A model generated the notes under the pieces. It was given only the letters and a program-made list of their open reading frames with translations. It ran no database searches and was not told where the DNA came from. Below, piece after piece: positions 1 through 7,454 of a stretch of DNA of 43,491 nucleotides (positions are counted from its first letter, which is position 1; each line of letters starts with the position of its first letter). Origin of the DNA: Phycisphaerae bacterium (GTDB lineage Bacteria > Planctomycetota > Phycisphaerae > UBA1845 > UTPLA1); NCBI GenBank assembly GCA_016935885.1, contig JAFGQA010000142.1, positions 1 through 43,491 of the forward strand, written 5' to 3'. The translations under genes and the position numbers were made by a program.

Positions 1-14
1 CGCGACTACGATTG

Positions 15-109
15 CTGGACCGAGAATCCCTTCTCGGTCCTGAAGCCGGTGCCGAGAAAGGATTCTCGGCAGAGCGTGCAGTCGTTCCATTTGTGAAACG
101 CCGTACTAG
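15..109 (+). repeat. Left copy of a 95-bp inverted repeat found at both window ends
   Basis: These 95 bases match the reverse complement of 43397-43491 with three mismatches (at 78, 88 and 102). The copy contains two back-to-back perfect hairpins: GGACCGAGAA (17-26) pairs with 31-40 around a TCCC loop, and TGCCGAGAA (50-58) pairs with 63-71 around an AGGA loop. There is no U-tract, so it is not a standard terminator. It ends about 30 bases before the first gene. Confidence 0.93.
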
Positions 110-141
110 CGTGTTGGCTGAAGCACGTGCGGTGGAACGAT

Positions 142-2058
142 ATGACCTTTACGAACTCGGGAACGGACAAGACGCGCGTCGCTCGCTTTCGCGAGTCCCG
201 CCGAAACTGGCTGCGCATCACGACGATCAGGATCATCGTCCAGACGGTGATGTTCGCGATGTTCCTGTCGTTCGTCCTGCTGACGACCTTCGCGAACCTG
301 GATCGGTTTCCCGGCCTGCGGTTGTGGGTCAGCAAGATCCTGGAGGTCGATCCGCTCGTGGCGGTCTCCACGGCCATCACGACGCACACCGTCTACAAGG
401 GCCTGCTCTGGTCGCTGGTGATCCTGATTCCCACCGTGTTCCTGGGCCGCATCTTCTGCAATTGGATCTGCCCGTACGGCATCCTGCACCAGTTCGTCGG
501 CTGGCTGTTCCGCAAGCTGCGGCCAAGAGAGACCATCGAAGTCAATCGCTATCGAAACATCTACCAGGTCAAGTACCTGGTCCTCGTCGGGATGCTCGTG
601 GCCGCGGTCTTCGGCAGCCTCCAGATCGGTCTGCTTGACCCGATTTGCCTGGTGTACCGCTCGTTTACAGTGGCGCTTCTGCCGGCGATGAACATGCCGG
701 CGCAGGGCATCCTTGGTGATTACAGGCTCCACCAGGGCGGCCTGCTCATTGGCACGCTGATCTTCGGCCTCCTTGCCATGAACCTGATCATCCCACGGTT
801 CTTCTGCCGGATGCTGTGCCCGCTGGGAGCGATGCTCGGCGTCTTGAGCCGATTCGCTTGGTGGCGGATCGAGCGCGATCCGAAGAAGTGTACCGACTGC
901 GGCCTGTGCCTGAGGAATTGCGAAGGGGCCTGCGACCCGCACAAGGACCTTCGCATGAGCGAGTGCCTTGTCTGCTTTAACTGCATCGAGGACTGCCCGG
1001 AGGGCGCGCTGAGCTTCGCCTTCATGCCGTCCAGAAACCACGAGGTGACGAACCCCGAGGTGTCGCGGCGCAAGCTGATCTTCGCGGCCATCGTCGGCGT
1101 CTTCTTCTACCCGTTTGCCCGGGCCTCGGGGAAATCAACGCGGGACTTCTCGGCGAAGGCCATTCGGCCTCCGGGAGCGGTCGAGGAGTTGGAGTTTCTG
1201 GAGCGGTGCGTCAAGTGCGGGCAGTGCATCCGCGTTTGCCCGACGAACACGCTGCAACCCGCGCAGCTCGAGGCCGGCCTGGAAGGGCTGTGGACGCCGA
1301 TCATGAACTTCCGCATGGGCCACTGCCAGTTCCACTGCACGGCCTGCGGGCACGTGTGCCCGACAGGAGCGATCCAGCGGATTTCGATCGAGGAGAAACT
1401 GGGCCTCGGCGAGTTCGCCCAGCAGGGCCCGATCAAGCTGGGCACGGCCCATTTCGACACGGGTCGGTGCCTGCCATACAGCAAGAACATCCCGTGCGTG
1501 GTATGCGAGGAGGTCTGCCCGACCAGCCCGAAGGCGATTTACACCGAGCGGCAGATGCGAACCGTCCGGGACGGCCGAAAGGCGGCCGTCGCCTCCACCG
1601 CCAGCACCGTCACGGTCAGTGACTGGCCCAAGCCGGGCGATGTGGTTGGTGAGCCGGTCGTCTTCGAGCCCGATCAGTTCATCGGTGACGAGACCACTTC
1701 GTACCACGTCCTCGTCCGGCACGCCGACGGAATCACGGAGACCCAGCAGATTGTCGGCAACAACGTCGACACCTTGCGGATCGCGGGCCAGTTCGTCCAT
1801 CCACCTGAGAGAGGGGCGATGGTAGTGCTGAAGCTGGAGTACAAGGTGCCGAAAGTCGACACGGCCTTCTGCATCGGCTGCGGCCTGTGCGAGCGCGAAT
1901 GCCCCGTTGTGGGCGACCGCCGGGCCGTTTACGTGACATCCGAGGGCGAGACCCGTTCACAGGACTATGGCGAGCGAGACCGGAACCGCTCACTCCGCCT
2001 GATGAAGACGGGACCAGGCCCTGCAACCAAGAGGCTGGGGCAGGGAGCAGACCCGTAG
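142..2058 (+). CDS. Fused NapH/NapG-like polyferredoxin membrane protein
   Basis: A 638-residue protein that joins two electron-transfer modules. The first 300 residues are NapH-like: several membrane spans (roughly 25-50, 85-105, 143-160, 200-220), two CxxxCP motifs on membrane edges (CNWICP near 106, CRMLCP near 222), then two 4Fe-4S clusters (CTDCGLCLRNC near 250, CLVCFNCIEDCP near 275). A twin-arginine-like segment (VSRRKLIF near 307) and a hydrophobic stretch follow, and then a NapG/MauM-like part with four more clusters (CVKCGQCIRVCP near 356, CTACGHVCP near 400, CVVCEEVCP near 452, CIGCGLCERECP near 590). By family, NapH passes electrons from the quinol pool to NapG and on to periplasmic acceptors; the fusion would do both in one chain. 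The ATG at 142 is preferred over a GTG 15 bases upstream because GGTGGAA lies just ahead of it. No terminal reductase is adjacent, so the final acceptor is unknown. Confidence 0.85.
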   Translation: MTFTNSGTDKTRVARFRESRRNWLRITTIRIIVQTVMFAMFLSFVLLTTFANLDRFPGLRLWVSKILEVDPLVAVSTAITTHTVYKGLLWSLVILIPTVFLGRIFCNWICPYGILHQFVGWLFRKLRPRETIEVNRYRNIYQVKYLVLVGMLVAAVFGSLQIGLLDPICLVYRSFTVALLPAMNMPAQGILGDYRLHQGGLLIGTLIFGLLAMNLIIPRFFCRMLCPLGAMLGVLSRFAWWRIERDPKKCTDCGLCLRNCEGACDPHKDLRMSECLVCFNCIEDCPEGALSFAFMPSRNHEVTNPEVSRRKLIFAAIVGVFFYPFARASGKSTRDFSAKAIRPPGAVEELEFLERCVKCGQCIRVCPTNTLQPAQLEAGLEGLWTPIMNFRMGHCQFHCTACGHVCPTGAIQRISIEEKLGLGEFAQQGPIKLGTAHFDTGRCLPYSKNIPCVVCEEVCPTSPKAIYTERQMRTVRDGRKAAVASTASTVTVSDWPKPGDVVGEPVVFEPDQFIGDETTSYHVLVRHADGITETQQIVGNNVDTLRIAGQFVHPPERGAMVVLKLEYKVPKVDTAFCIGCGLCERECPVVGDRRAVYVTSEGETRSQDYGERDRNRSLRLMKTGPGPATKRLGQGADP

Positions 2059-2126
2059 GATAGGGACCTTCAGTCTGCACTCTGTACCACTCCCGTCGAG
2101 AGCCTTCGCACATCGCGGAGAAGCCT

Positions 2127-2145
2127 GTGGCACCGGCGCCGGTGG
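2127..2145 (+). repeat. Short GTGGCACC palindrome (family D)
   Basis: A GC-rich palindrome starting GTGGCACCGG and ending CCGGTGG. The same GTGGCACCGsCG...CGsCGGTG design recurs between genes at 6003-6021, 12066-12088, 14366-14392, 17202-17230 and 22873-22903. The rest of the 262-base space before the next gene holds nothing else I recognise. Confidence 0.6.
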
Positions 2146-2320
2146 TGGGAGCGAATCGTGGCGCAGGACCGCAAAAGGGGCTGGAGAACGAGACCGGCGG
2201 CCCGCGCGGCGGTATCATCCATACGGACGGACCTATCCTGTGGACGGCTCGCCGACGTTCGACCGTGAGGAGCGGCCCGCCGCCGAGGGACACCTCCGTG
2301 TCAAGGAGGCATCGAAAGTC

Positions 2321-2932
2321 ATGACGCCCCCCCACGCTGGACGGCTGATGTTGCTGCTGGTCATCGTTGCGCTCGTTTGCACTGGATGTCCGGATCCGGG
2401 CCGCCGGGCGGTGACCCAGCCGGCGGACCAGCCCGACGAGCCGAAAGTGTCCGAGCCAGCGCCCAAGGACGAGCCGGTCTTGCCGCCGGCTACCTCGCAG
2501 CCGGTGGACGAGACGCAAACCACCGCACCGCCGGGGCCAACGGCCGAGGTTTCGGATGAACCAGCGCCGAAGCCCAAATGGGAGCCCGATGTCCGCCCGC
2601 CGAGAAAGCCTCGACGCCCCGTCGATTCGTGGATCATCTTCCGTCAGGCCGTCGATCCCGAGACGGACGCTTCGTGCACCATGAAGTGGACCGGCGGCAA
2701 CCGGCTCGAGGTCCACACGGAGAACATCGAGCGGATCACGATCGACCTCACCAAGCTGCCGGAGGGCGCCCCCAAGAAAGGCCCGTGGAACCTGCAGATC
2801 GATGGGCAGGGCATCGAGATGACCGGTTTCAGGCCGAAGCCCGGCTATACCGGGAAGGTCCGCGACCTGGTCCGCTCGGTGAACGGCGTCTGGTCCGTGG
2901 ACCGCAAGACGCTCTACAGGCTCGGAGTCTAG
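2321..2932 (+). CDS. Putative lipoprotein with Pro-rich linker
   Basis: A 203-residue protein. The ATG at 2321 is preceded by AAGGAGG (2303-2309). The N-terminus has a short basic stretch and a hydrophobic core ending VCTGC, a slightly irregular lipobox, so export as a lipoprotein is likely. Residues about 25-100 are rich in Pro, Glu, Ala and Thr (a spacer), followed by a compact C-terminal region of about 100 residues with alternating basic and hydrophobic stretches and no recognised domain. The next gene starts 4 bases after this stop codon, so the two are almost certainly co-transcribed and may form a periplasmic pair. Function unknown. Confidence 0.72.
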   Translation: MTPPHAGRLMLLLVIVALVCTGCPDPGRRAVTQPADQPDEPKVSEPAPKDEPVLPPATSQPVDETQTTAPPGPTAEVSDEPAPKPKWEPDVRPPRKPRRPVDSWIIFRQAVDPETDASCTMKWTGGNRLEVHTENIERITIDLTKLPEGAPKKGPWNLQIDGQGIEMTGFRPKPGYTGKVRDLVRSVNGVWSVDRKTLYRLGV

Positions 2933-2936
2933 CACC

Positions 2937-3815
2937 ATGCTGGCGACAAGCGCTGTTGTGCTGATGGCGTTCGCGATCGGCCAGTCGGCGCCGGCCGATC
3001 CGCCCGGCGGCTCGCGGAAGGAACGGCCTAACGAGGCCGACGGGCTGCCACGTAGGAATGCCGATGATCCCAGCCAGCCGGTGGCGAGGAAGGCCAAACG
3101 GGAGGATGGCAGGAGATCCACGCCGCCGAGGAACATGGCCGTCAAGGCCATGAAGATGGTCATCGAGAACGGCGAATTCGACGAGATGCCGTTTGAGGAT
3201 TTCGTCGAGTGGCTCGGGCGGACGACAAAGGCCAACGTGGTCGTGCGGTGGAAGATCCTGGAGGAGGCGGGCGTCGAGCGCGACGGTCCCATCACGCTCA
3301 AGCACGGGAACATCAATGTCCGCAAGCTCCTGCGACTGGTGTTCGCCCAGTTGACGGAGGAACTCAGGGACGTTGAACTGGCCGCCAAGGCCGACGGCAA
3401 CACGCTGATCGTCTCCACGCGCAAAGACATCAACACCAAGCTGATAGCCAGGACGTACGCGGTCCAGGACCTGCTCATCGTGGTTCCTGACTTCACCGGA
3501 CGGAGAATCGACGACGTCGGGCCGGGGGGGAGCGGGTTTCAGCTCGGCAAGTCCGGCGTCAGCGGCGGTGAGAAGAAGGCGCCGGAACCGGTGAACAGGC
3601 TGGTCCACATGATCACAGGGACCATCCAGCCATCGTCCTGGAGGGTCAACGGTGGGCGCGGCACGATCGTGTACTTCAAGGGCCAGCTCGTTGTTCGGAA
3701 CAACCTGGAGGTGCACCAGTTGCTCGGCGAGTTGCTCGGCGAGCCGGGTAGCAGGACCAGCACAGCGAGAAGGTCCTGCCGGTCCGCGGACGATCGCCAC
3801 GACGTTCACGACTGA
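2937..3815 (+). CDS. Exported protein with secretin/STN-like domain
   Basis: A 292-residue protein with an N-terminal signal peptide (cleavage around residue 19-22). Residues about 65-150 look like a secretin N-terminal (STN) fold: a residue run on finding a non-trivial mode of binding (FEDFVEWLGRTTKANVVVRW), then a beta-rich region with TLIVSTR. The later segment (about 215-265), with TGTIQPSSWRVNGGRGTI and then QLVVRNNLEVHQLLGEL, is a pattern seen in many planctomycete STN proteins. It lacks the pore-forming secretin domain, so it is not a complete GspD/PilQ. The last 25 residues are basic and unlike the rest, and a late frameshift is possible. Tightly linked to the preceding lipoprotein gene; function unknown. 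Confidence 0.7.
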   Translation: MLATSAVVLMAFAIGQSAPADPPGGSRKERPNEADGLPRRNADDPSQPVARKAKREDGRRSTPPRNMAVKAMKMVIENGEFDEMPFEDFVEWLGRTTKANVVVRWKILEEAGVERDGPITLKHGNINVRKLLRLVFAQLTEELRDVELAAKADGNTLIVSTRKDINTKLIARTYAVQDLLIVVPDFTGRRIDDVGPGGSGFQLGKSGVSGGEKKAPEPVNRLVHMITGTIQPSSWRVNGGRGTIVYFKGQLVVRNNLEVHQLLGELLGEPGSRTSTARRSCRSADDRHDVHD

Positions 3816-3827
3816 GAGCGCGTTTGT

Positions 3828-4979
3828 CTATGGTGGGCCCAACGACCGGGCCAACGCCATCACGCCGAAGGCGACGCCGTAGGGGCGGTCGTAGCGGTGC
3901 ATGTCGTAGTCCCAGATGGATCCATCCTTCTGTTGGATCTTCATAATCTCGTGCTGGAGCTTGGGCCAATAGCGTGACCGCTCGGCGGGGGGCAGTCGCT
4001 CGATGACGAAAGCGGCATAGTAGTGGCCGAACATGTAGAAATACCCCGAGTTGTAATAGTATGCCTCGTGGGGGACTGGCTTGTGCATGGCGATCTCGAG
4101 GAACTTGTGGTGCCGGAAGAAGTGACCCAGGCCGCTCCTCAGGTCGTCCAGCGGGATATCCTGCCCGGCGGACAACAGAGCGGCCTGGCAGGACTGGATG
4201 CGTGACAGCGAGCCTTTGACCTGGTCGATGTACTCGGAGTGCAAATTCGGGACCGTGCGCACATGGTATGTGTATCCGCCGTTGGGCAGGTGGCAATGGT
4301 TGATCACGCGGACCGCGCGGTCGATCACCTTCTGATCCACCTCGAACCCTTGATCCTTGGCCGCTTGCAGGGCGACCACGGCGGCGGCTGTCATGAAGCT
4401 GGTTGCCCATTGTGGGCGGCGCGTCCGCGGGAGGGCAAACTCCAGGTAGCCCCAACCGCCGCTGACCGACTGGAACCGCGCGAGGCTGTCCAGGTACTTC
4501 GGTACGGCCAGGGCGATCTCGGCTCGCAGTGGCGACTCGGTGGTGCGGAGGTGCGCGTACGCAGTGGCGAGCCCTTGCACTCCGTAGATGTAGGCCCAGC
4601 TATTCATCGTGTCCCACTCGCTGGGGCGCTTGACGTCCGCATTGGCTACCAGGTATCTGACGGCCCGCTCGGCCGCCGCGGCGGACGCATCCGACGTCCC
4701 TACCTCGTACAGCGCCGCGCAGCAGAGACCGGTGGTGGCGACCTTCCACGCCCGGTGGCTCTCCGGGTTGGACCACATGTCCCCGCTCCACGTCGTCAGC
4801 GAATCCTGTGGGCCGCCCCACGAGCCGTTGGCGTTTTGATCCTTCAGGAGGTACTCGATGCCGCGGTCGATGGCGTGGCGGACCTCCTGCGTCGTGGGCG
4901 GGCTCGTCTCCTTAGTGCCCGCTGCGGCCACAGACATCGGGAGAAGTACGAGCAGTAGCGGCAGTCTCATTTGCGTCAT
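3828..4979 (-). CDS. Exported prenyltransferase/squalene-cyclase-fold protein
   Basis: A 383-residue protein with a hydrophobic signal peptide (RLPLLLVLLPMSVAAAG). The body has the repeating alpha/alpha-barrel pattern of the terpenoid cyclase/prenyltransferase superfamily, including QNANGSWGG near residue 45, several Gly-Trp-Gly/Gly-Gly-Tyr turns (SGGWGYLEF, NGGYTYH) and QQKDGSIWDYD near the end. The catalytic DxDD motif of squalene-hopene cyclase is not visible, so cyclase activity is doubtful; this type of exported toroid protein is common in planctomycetes and has no settled role. ATG at 4979 has AGGA about ten bases upstream; the in-frame ATG at 4970 is an alternative. It converges on the STN-like gene with a gap of only 12 bases. 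Confidence 0.8.
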   Translation of the reverse strand: MTQMRLPLLLVLLPMSVAAAGTKETSPPTTQEVRHAIDRGIEYLLKDQNANGSWGGPQDSLTTWSGDMWSNPESHRAWKVATTGLCCAALYEVGTSDASAAAAERAVRYLVANADVKRPSEWDTMNSWAYIYGVQGLATAYAHLRTTESPLRAEIALAVPKYLDSLARFQSVSGGWGYLEFALPRTRRPQWATSFMTAAAVVALQAAKDQGFEVDQKVIDRAVRVINHCHLPNGGYTYHVRTVPNLHSEYIDQVKGSLSRIQSCQAALLSAGQDIPLDDLRSGLGHFFRHHKFLEIAMHKPVPHEAYYYNSGYFYMFGHYYAAFVIERLPPAERSRYWPKLQHEIMKIQQKDGSIWDYDMHRYDRPYGVAFGVMALARSLGPP

Positions 4980-5180
4980 GATAACGTCATCCTGATTCGA
5001 GTGGCACGCACCTTCCGAGATTACGCCCGTGTAAACGCTGCCCATGTTCTTTGCAAGGCTGTGCGTACGTGTATAGCAGGCTTTCGCCCTCACGCCCGGG
5101 GTGGGAGCCTTGGCTCCCGCGGCTTCGGGGTGGGATATCAGGCGAGTATACTGTGGGCATCCTTTGTTGAGGAGGGTGTC

Positions 5181-5737
5181 ATGCAAGGGCTCGCTGAGGT
5201 CTGCCAAGACGCCGTGTCGCTCCAGTACCGGTCGATCGATCGGATCGTTTTGAACGTCTATATCCCGACGCTTCAGACGCCGGCGGCGATGGCGGTTTTC
5301 TTTCGGGAAGTCCGTCGCCAGCCGATTCTCGCGGGGAAGGCCTTCAAAGACCTGACAGACGGCTTTGTGGGGCGGGTTCGCCAGTTTGTCCAGCAGTCCA
5401 GCAACAACAGATTCCAATCCTAGGGGTCACCGGACGGACGCGGCCGGGCGAGGTAGCTCGGAAGGTCCTGAAGGCCGCCGAGCGAGCTGGCCGCCGGGGT
5501 GCCGTGGCCATCCTTGCCCATCAGGGATTGGCTCGGGTCTTTGCCAGGCACCGCGCCGGCGGGCGGGCGACGAATTATTGAGTCAAAGAGGATCGCCGGC
5601 TGGTCAATCACTACTACTTTTACCTGCGGGACCCGGCCTACGGCGACGGTTTTGTCCGCATTTGCTCCTACCCGCCTTTTCAGACACGTGTCTGGATGAC
5701 ACTTGCAAACCCATCCAACCTCAAATGGGCAGCCTAA
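5181..5737 (+). pseudogene. Decayed copy of a dispersed hypothetical gene
   Basis: The ATG at 5181 has a good ribosome site (GAGGAGGG, 5169-5176) and opens 80 plausible residues (DRIVLNVYIPTLQTPAAM...) before a TAG at 5421. Coding similarity then seems to continue in another frame from 5426 (EVARKVLKAAERAGRRGAVA), is cut by TGA at 5579-5581, resumes as VNHYYFYLRDPAYGDGFVRI, and ends abruptly at TAA 5735 after an apparent internal deletion. From memory, the NHYYFYxxDxxxGxxFxK/RI block belongs to a multi-copy family of unknown function, usually much longer. At least one frameshift, one nonsense codon and a truncation make this a relic. Confidence 0.55.
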
Positions 5738-5787
5738 AATGAAAAAACATTCGCGATTCTGAGCTTATAGTACACTTAGCATTCAAG

Positions 5788-5947
5788 CGGGCTGCTATGT
5801 GTGGGGGGGCACGGGTAATGAACGACCCGCCTCACAGGGGCGGGTCGTTCACTACCCGTGAGAACAGGTTGGAATGGATGCCCACGGGTAAGCTCCGCCG
5901 CCGCTGGCGGCTCCCCTTACCCATACCACCCTACACATAGCAGCCCG
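5788..5947 (+). repeat. Family A structured repeat, copy 1 (MITE-like)
   Basis: An element of about 160 bases bounded by inverted ends: GGGCTGCTATGTGTGGG at 5789-5805 against CCTACACATAGCAGCCC at 5930-5946. Inside is one long hairpin (arms 5813-5831 and 5838-5857, with the CGGGTCGTTC core) and a second one around 5885-5922. The same interior recurs at 12245-12403 with roughly 90 percent identity. No coding capacity. Confidence 0.8.
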
Positions 5948-6045
5948 TGGTAGAAGGGAAACAGCGGTTTGGTAACGCCGTTCCTGACCGTGAAAACCGC
6001 CGGCCTTGGCGCCGGTGCCACAGTTTCGCGACGGGCTGATAGGCG
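5937..6045 (-). repeat. Family B repeat, copy 1
   Basis: Read on the minus strand, this stretch matches 14342-14448. Shared blocks include CGCCTATCAGCCCGT, AAACTGTGGCACCGGCG, GGTTTTCACGGTCAGGAACG and GGCTGCTAT. It contains a family D palindrome and abuts family A copy 1, sharing its ATAGCAGCC border. Non-coding. Confidence 0.8.
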
Positions 6046-6076
6046 TTGGCGCATGCGCGCTGGCCTAAACAGAAGG

Positions 6077-6113
6077 CACGGGCGTCTCGGCGCAACGCGC
6101 CGACACGCCCGTG
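6077..6113. repeat. 17-bp hairpin downstream of the rhodanese gene
   Basis: Arms 6077-6093 and 6097-6113 are complementary except for one central C-C mismatch, around an AAC loop. It lies 120 bases past the stop codon of the minus-strand gene at 6232. No U-tract follows, so it may act as a Rho-dependent or mRNA-stabilising 3' structure, or simply be another intergenic palindrome. The remainder of 6114-6231 shows nothing. Confidence 0.6.
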
Positions 6114-6231
6114 GTAACCCTTCATCGGGCAATCAGGCTTACGTGAGCAACCCGCCCCCGGGGCCCGCCTGGTCTCGCAACGGCCGCCATCACGGCGGAT
6201 CGTCCGACCTTACGGGTCTGCCCGGCGAAGC

Positions 6232-7443
6232 CTAGCTGCCGAGGAAAGCTTCGATGGCCGCAACCTCCGCTGCAGTCAGACCGGCCGCCCCCGCGTGCAC
6301 GCCGCCAGCGTCAATCTTCGCTTGGATTTCAGCCGCAGTGCTGCCTGTGACGTCCGGCGGACCGGAGCCATCCGCGCCGTGACACGCGGCACAATTGGTG
6401 GCGAACAGGGCGGCACCGTCTTCGCCGCCGCCGCCGGTCCCGGCTTCGGTGGCGTAGTCGTGGGAGTCCGTCGCATCGTTAAACGGGGCGGCCACTCGAA
6501 CGGTCGCGTCTTGCGTCCAGGACATGATGCCCCATTTCAGGTTCTTGGCGTGGTAGCCCAGCAGGTTGAGGGCCGTTGTCGCCAAACCACCGGTGTGCCC
6601 GGTGTAGCAATAGACCACGATGTCTTTGTCAGCCGGGATCTTCTTGAGGTTGTCCTCCTGGGCGATCGTCTTCCACGGTATGTTGATCGCGCCCGGGATG
6701 TGTCCCAAGGCATAGTGCTCCGGGGCACGAACGCTAATGATGAACGGCGTCGTCGTATCATCTCCATCGTTAATCTTGTCGAACAGGTCCTGCGCCGTGA
6801 TGGTCGGAGCCGGATCGCTGCCCAAATAGGCCTCCGCTGCGGCTCGGACAATCTCCGTGGTGTCGGTGGACGTCGTGACGTCCAGCGTCGGCAAATCGTT
6901 CGTGGCGCTGCCGGGATTGTCGGTCGTCTCGGTCGCGTAAGTGTGAGAGTCCGTTGTGTCGTCAAACGCCTGTGCGACCCGAACGGCGGCATCCCGCGTC
7001 CACGACATGATTCCCCACTTCATGTTGACCGCGTTATACCCCAGCGCGTTGAGCACTGTCGTGGCAACGGCTCCCGTGTGGCCCGTGTAGCAGTACACAA
7101 CCACCTGCGTGTCATCCGTCGGCAAGTCGGCCAGCGCGCCTGCGTCGGCCACGGTCTTCCACGGCACGTTCGCCGCGCCGGGCACGTGGCCCGTGGCATA
7201 GTCTGCGGCCGACCGGACGCTCAGGACGTATGGCGTGGTCGATGCATCGCCGTCGTTGAGCATGTCGAACACGTCCGCCGCCGCGATGGTCGCGGCCGGG
7301 GCTGGATCGCTGCCAAAATACGCATCCAGGGCCGCCCGAACAACCTCGAACTGGTCCACAGGGGTCACGCCATCAAAGGGGCACGCGGTCCCTCCAATGG
7401 CTATCGCGAGGCCGAGAAGGGCAACATACTTGAGACGTCTCAT
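6232..7443 (-). CDS. Tandem rhodanese domains fused to cytochrome c
   Basis: A 403-residue exported protein. The signal peptide ends around GGTAC, so it may be a lipoprotein. Residues about 30-165 and 200-335 are two rhodanese domains that are clearly copies of each other: each has a catalytic loop CYTGHTG and each ends with a nearly identical KWGIMSWT...DSHxYATE block. A Gly-rich joint leads to a small c-type cytochrome (CAACHG near residue 348). That domain normally has a distal Met before the last helix, but here the equivalent segment is GVHAGAAGLTAAE, with no Met. Rhodaneses carry sulfur or selenium on the loop Cys. AAGGAG precedes the ATG at 7443. It begins 11 bases after the multihaem gene's stop, so the two form an operon; in Geobacter ext loci a rhodanese lipoprotein (ExtH) also accompanies multihaem cytochromes. 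Confidence 0.85.
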   Translation of the reverse strand: MRRLKYVALLGLAIAIGGTACPFDGVTPVDQFEVVRAALDAYFGSDPAPAATIAAADVFDMLNDGDASTTPYVLSVRSAADYATGHVPGAANVPWKTVADAGALADLPTDDTQVVVYCYTGHTGAVATTVLNALGYNAVNMKWGIMSWTRDAAVRVAQAFDDTTDSHTYATETTDNPGSATNDLPTLDVTTSTDTTEIVRAAAEAYLGSDPAPTITAQDLFDKINDGDDTTTPFIISVRAPEHYALGHIPGAINIPWKTIAQEDNLKKIPADKDIVVYCYTGHTGGLATTALNLLGYHAKNLKWGIMSWTQDATVRVAAPFNDATDSHDYATEAGTGGGGEDGAALFATNCAACHGADGSGPPDVTGSTAAEIQAKIDAGGVHAGAAGLTAAEVAAIEAFLGS

Positions 7444-7454
7444 GCTTTACTCCT

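Noticed and set aside
2937..3815. Complete type II secretion or pilus secretin
   Set aside because: Only an N-domain-like region is present; the C-terminal pore domain is missing and no gsp or pil genes are nearby.
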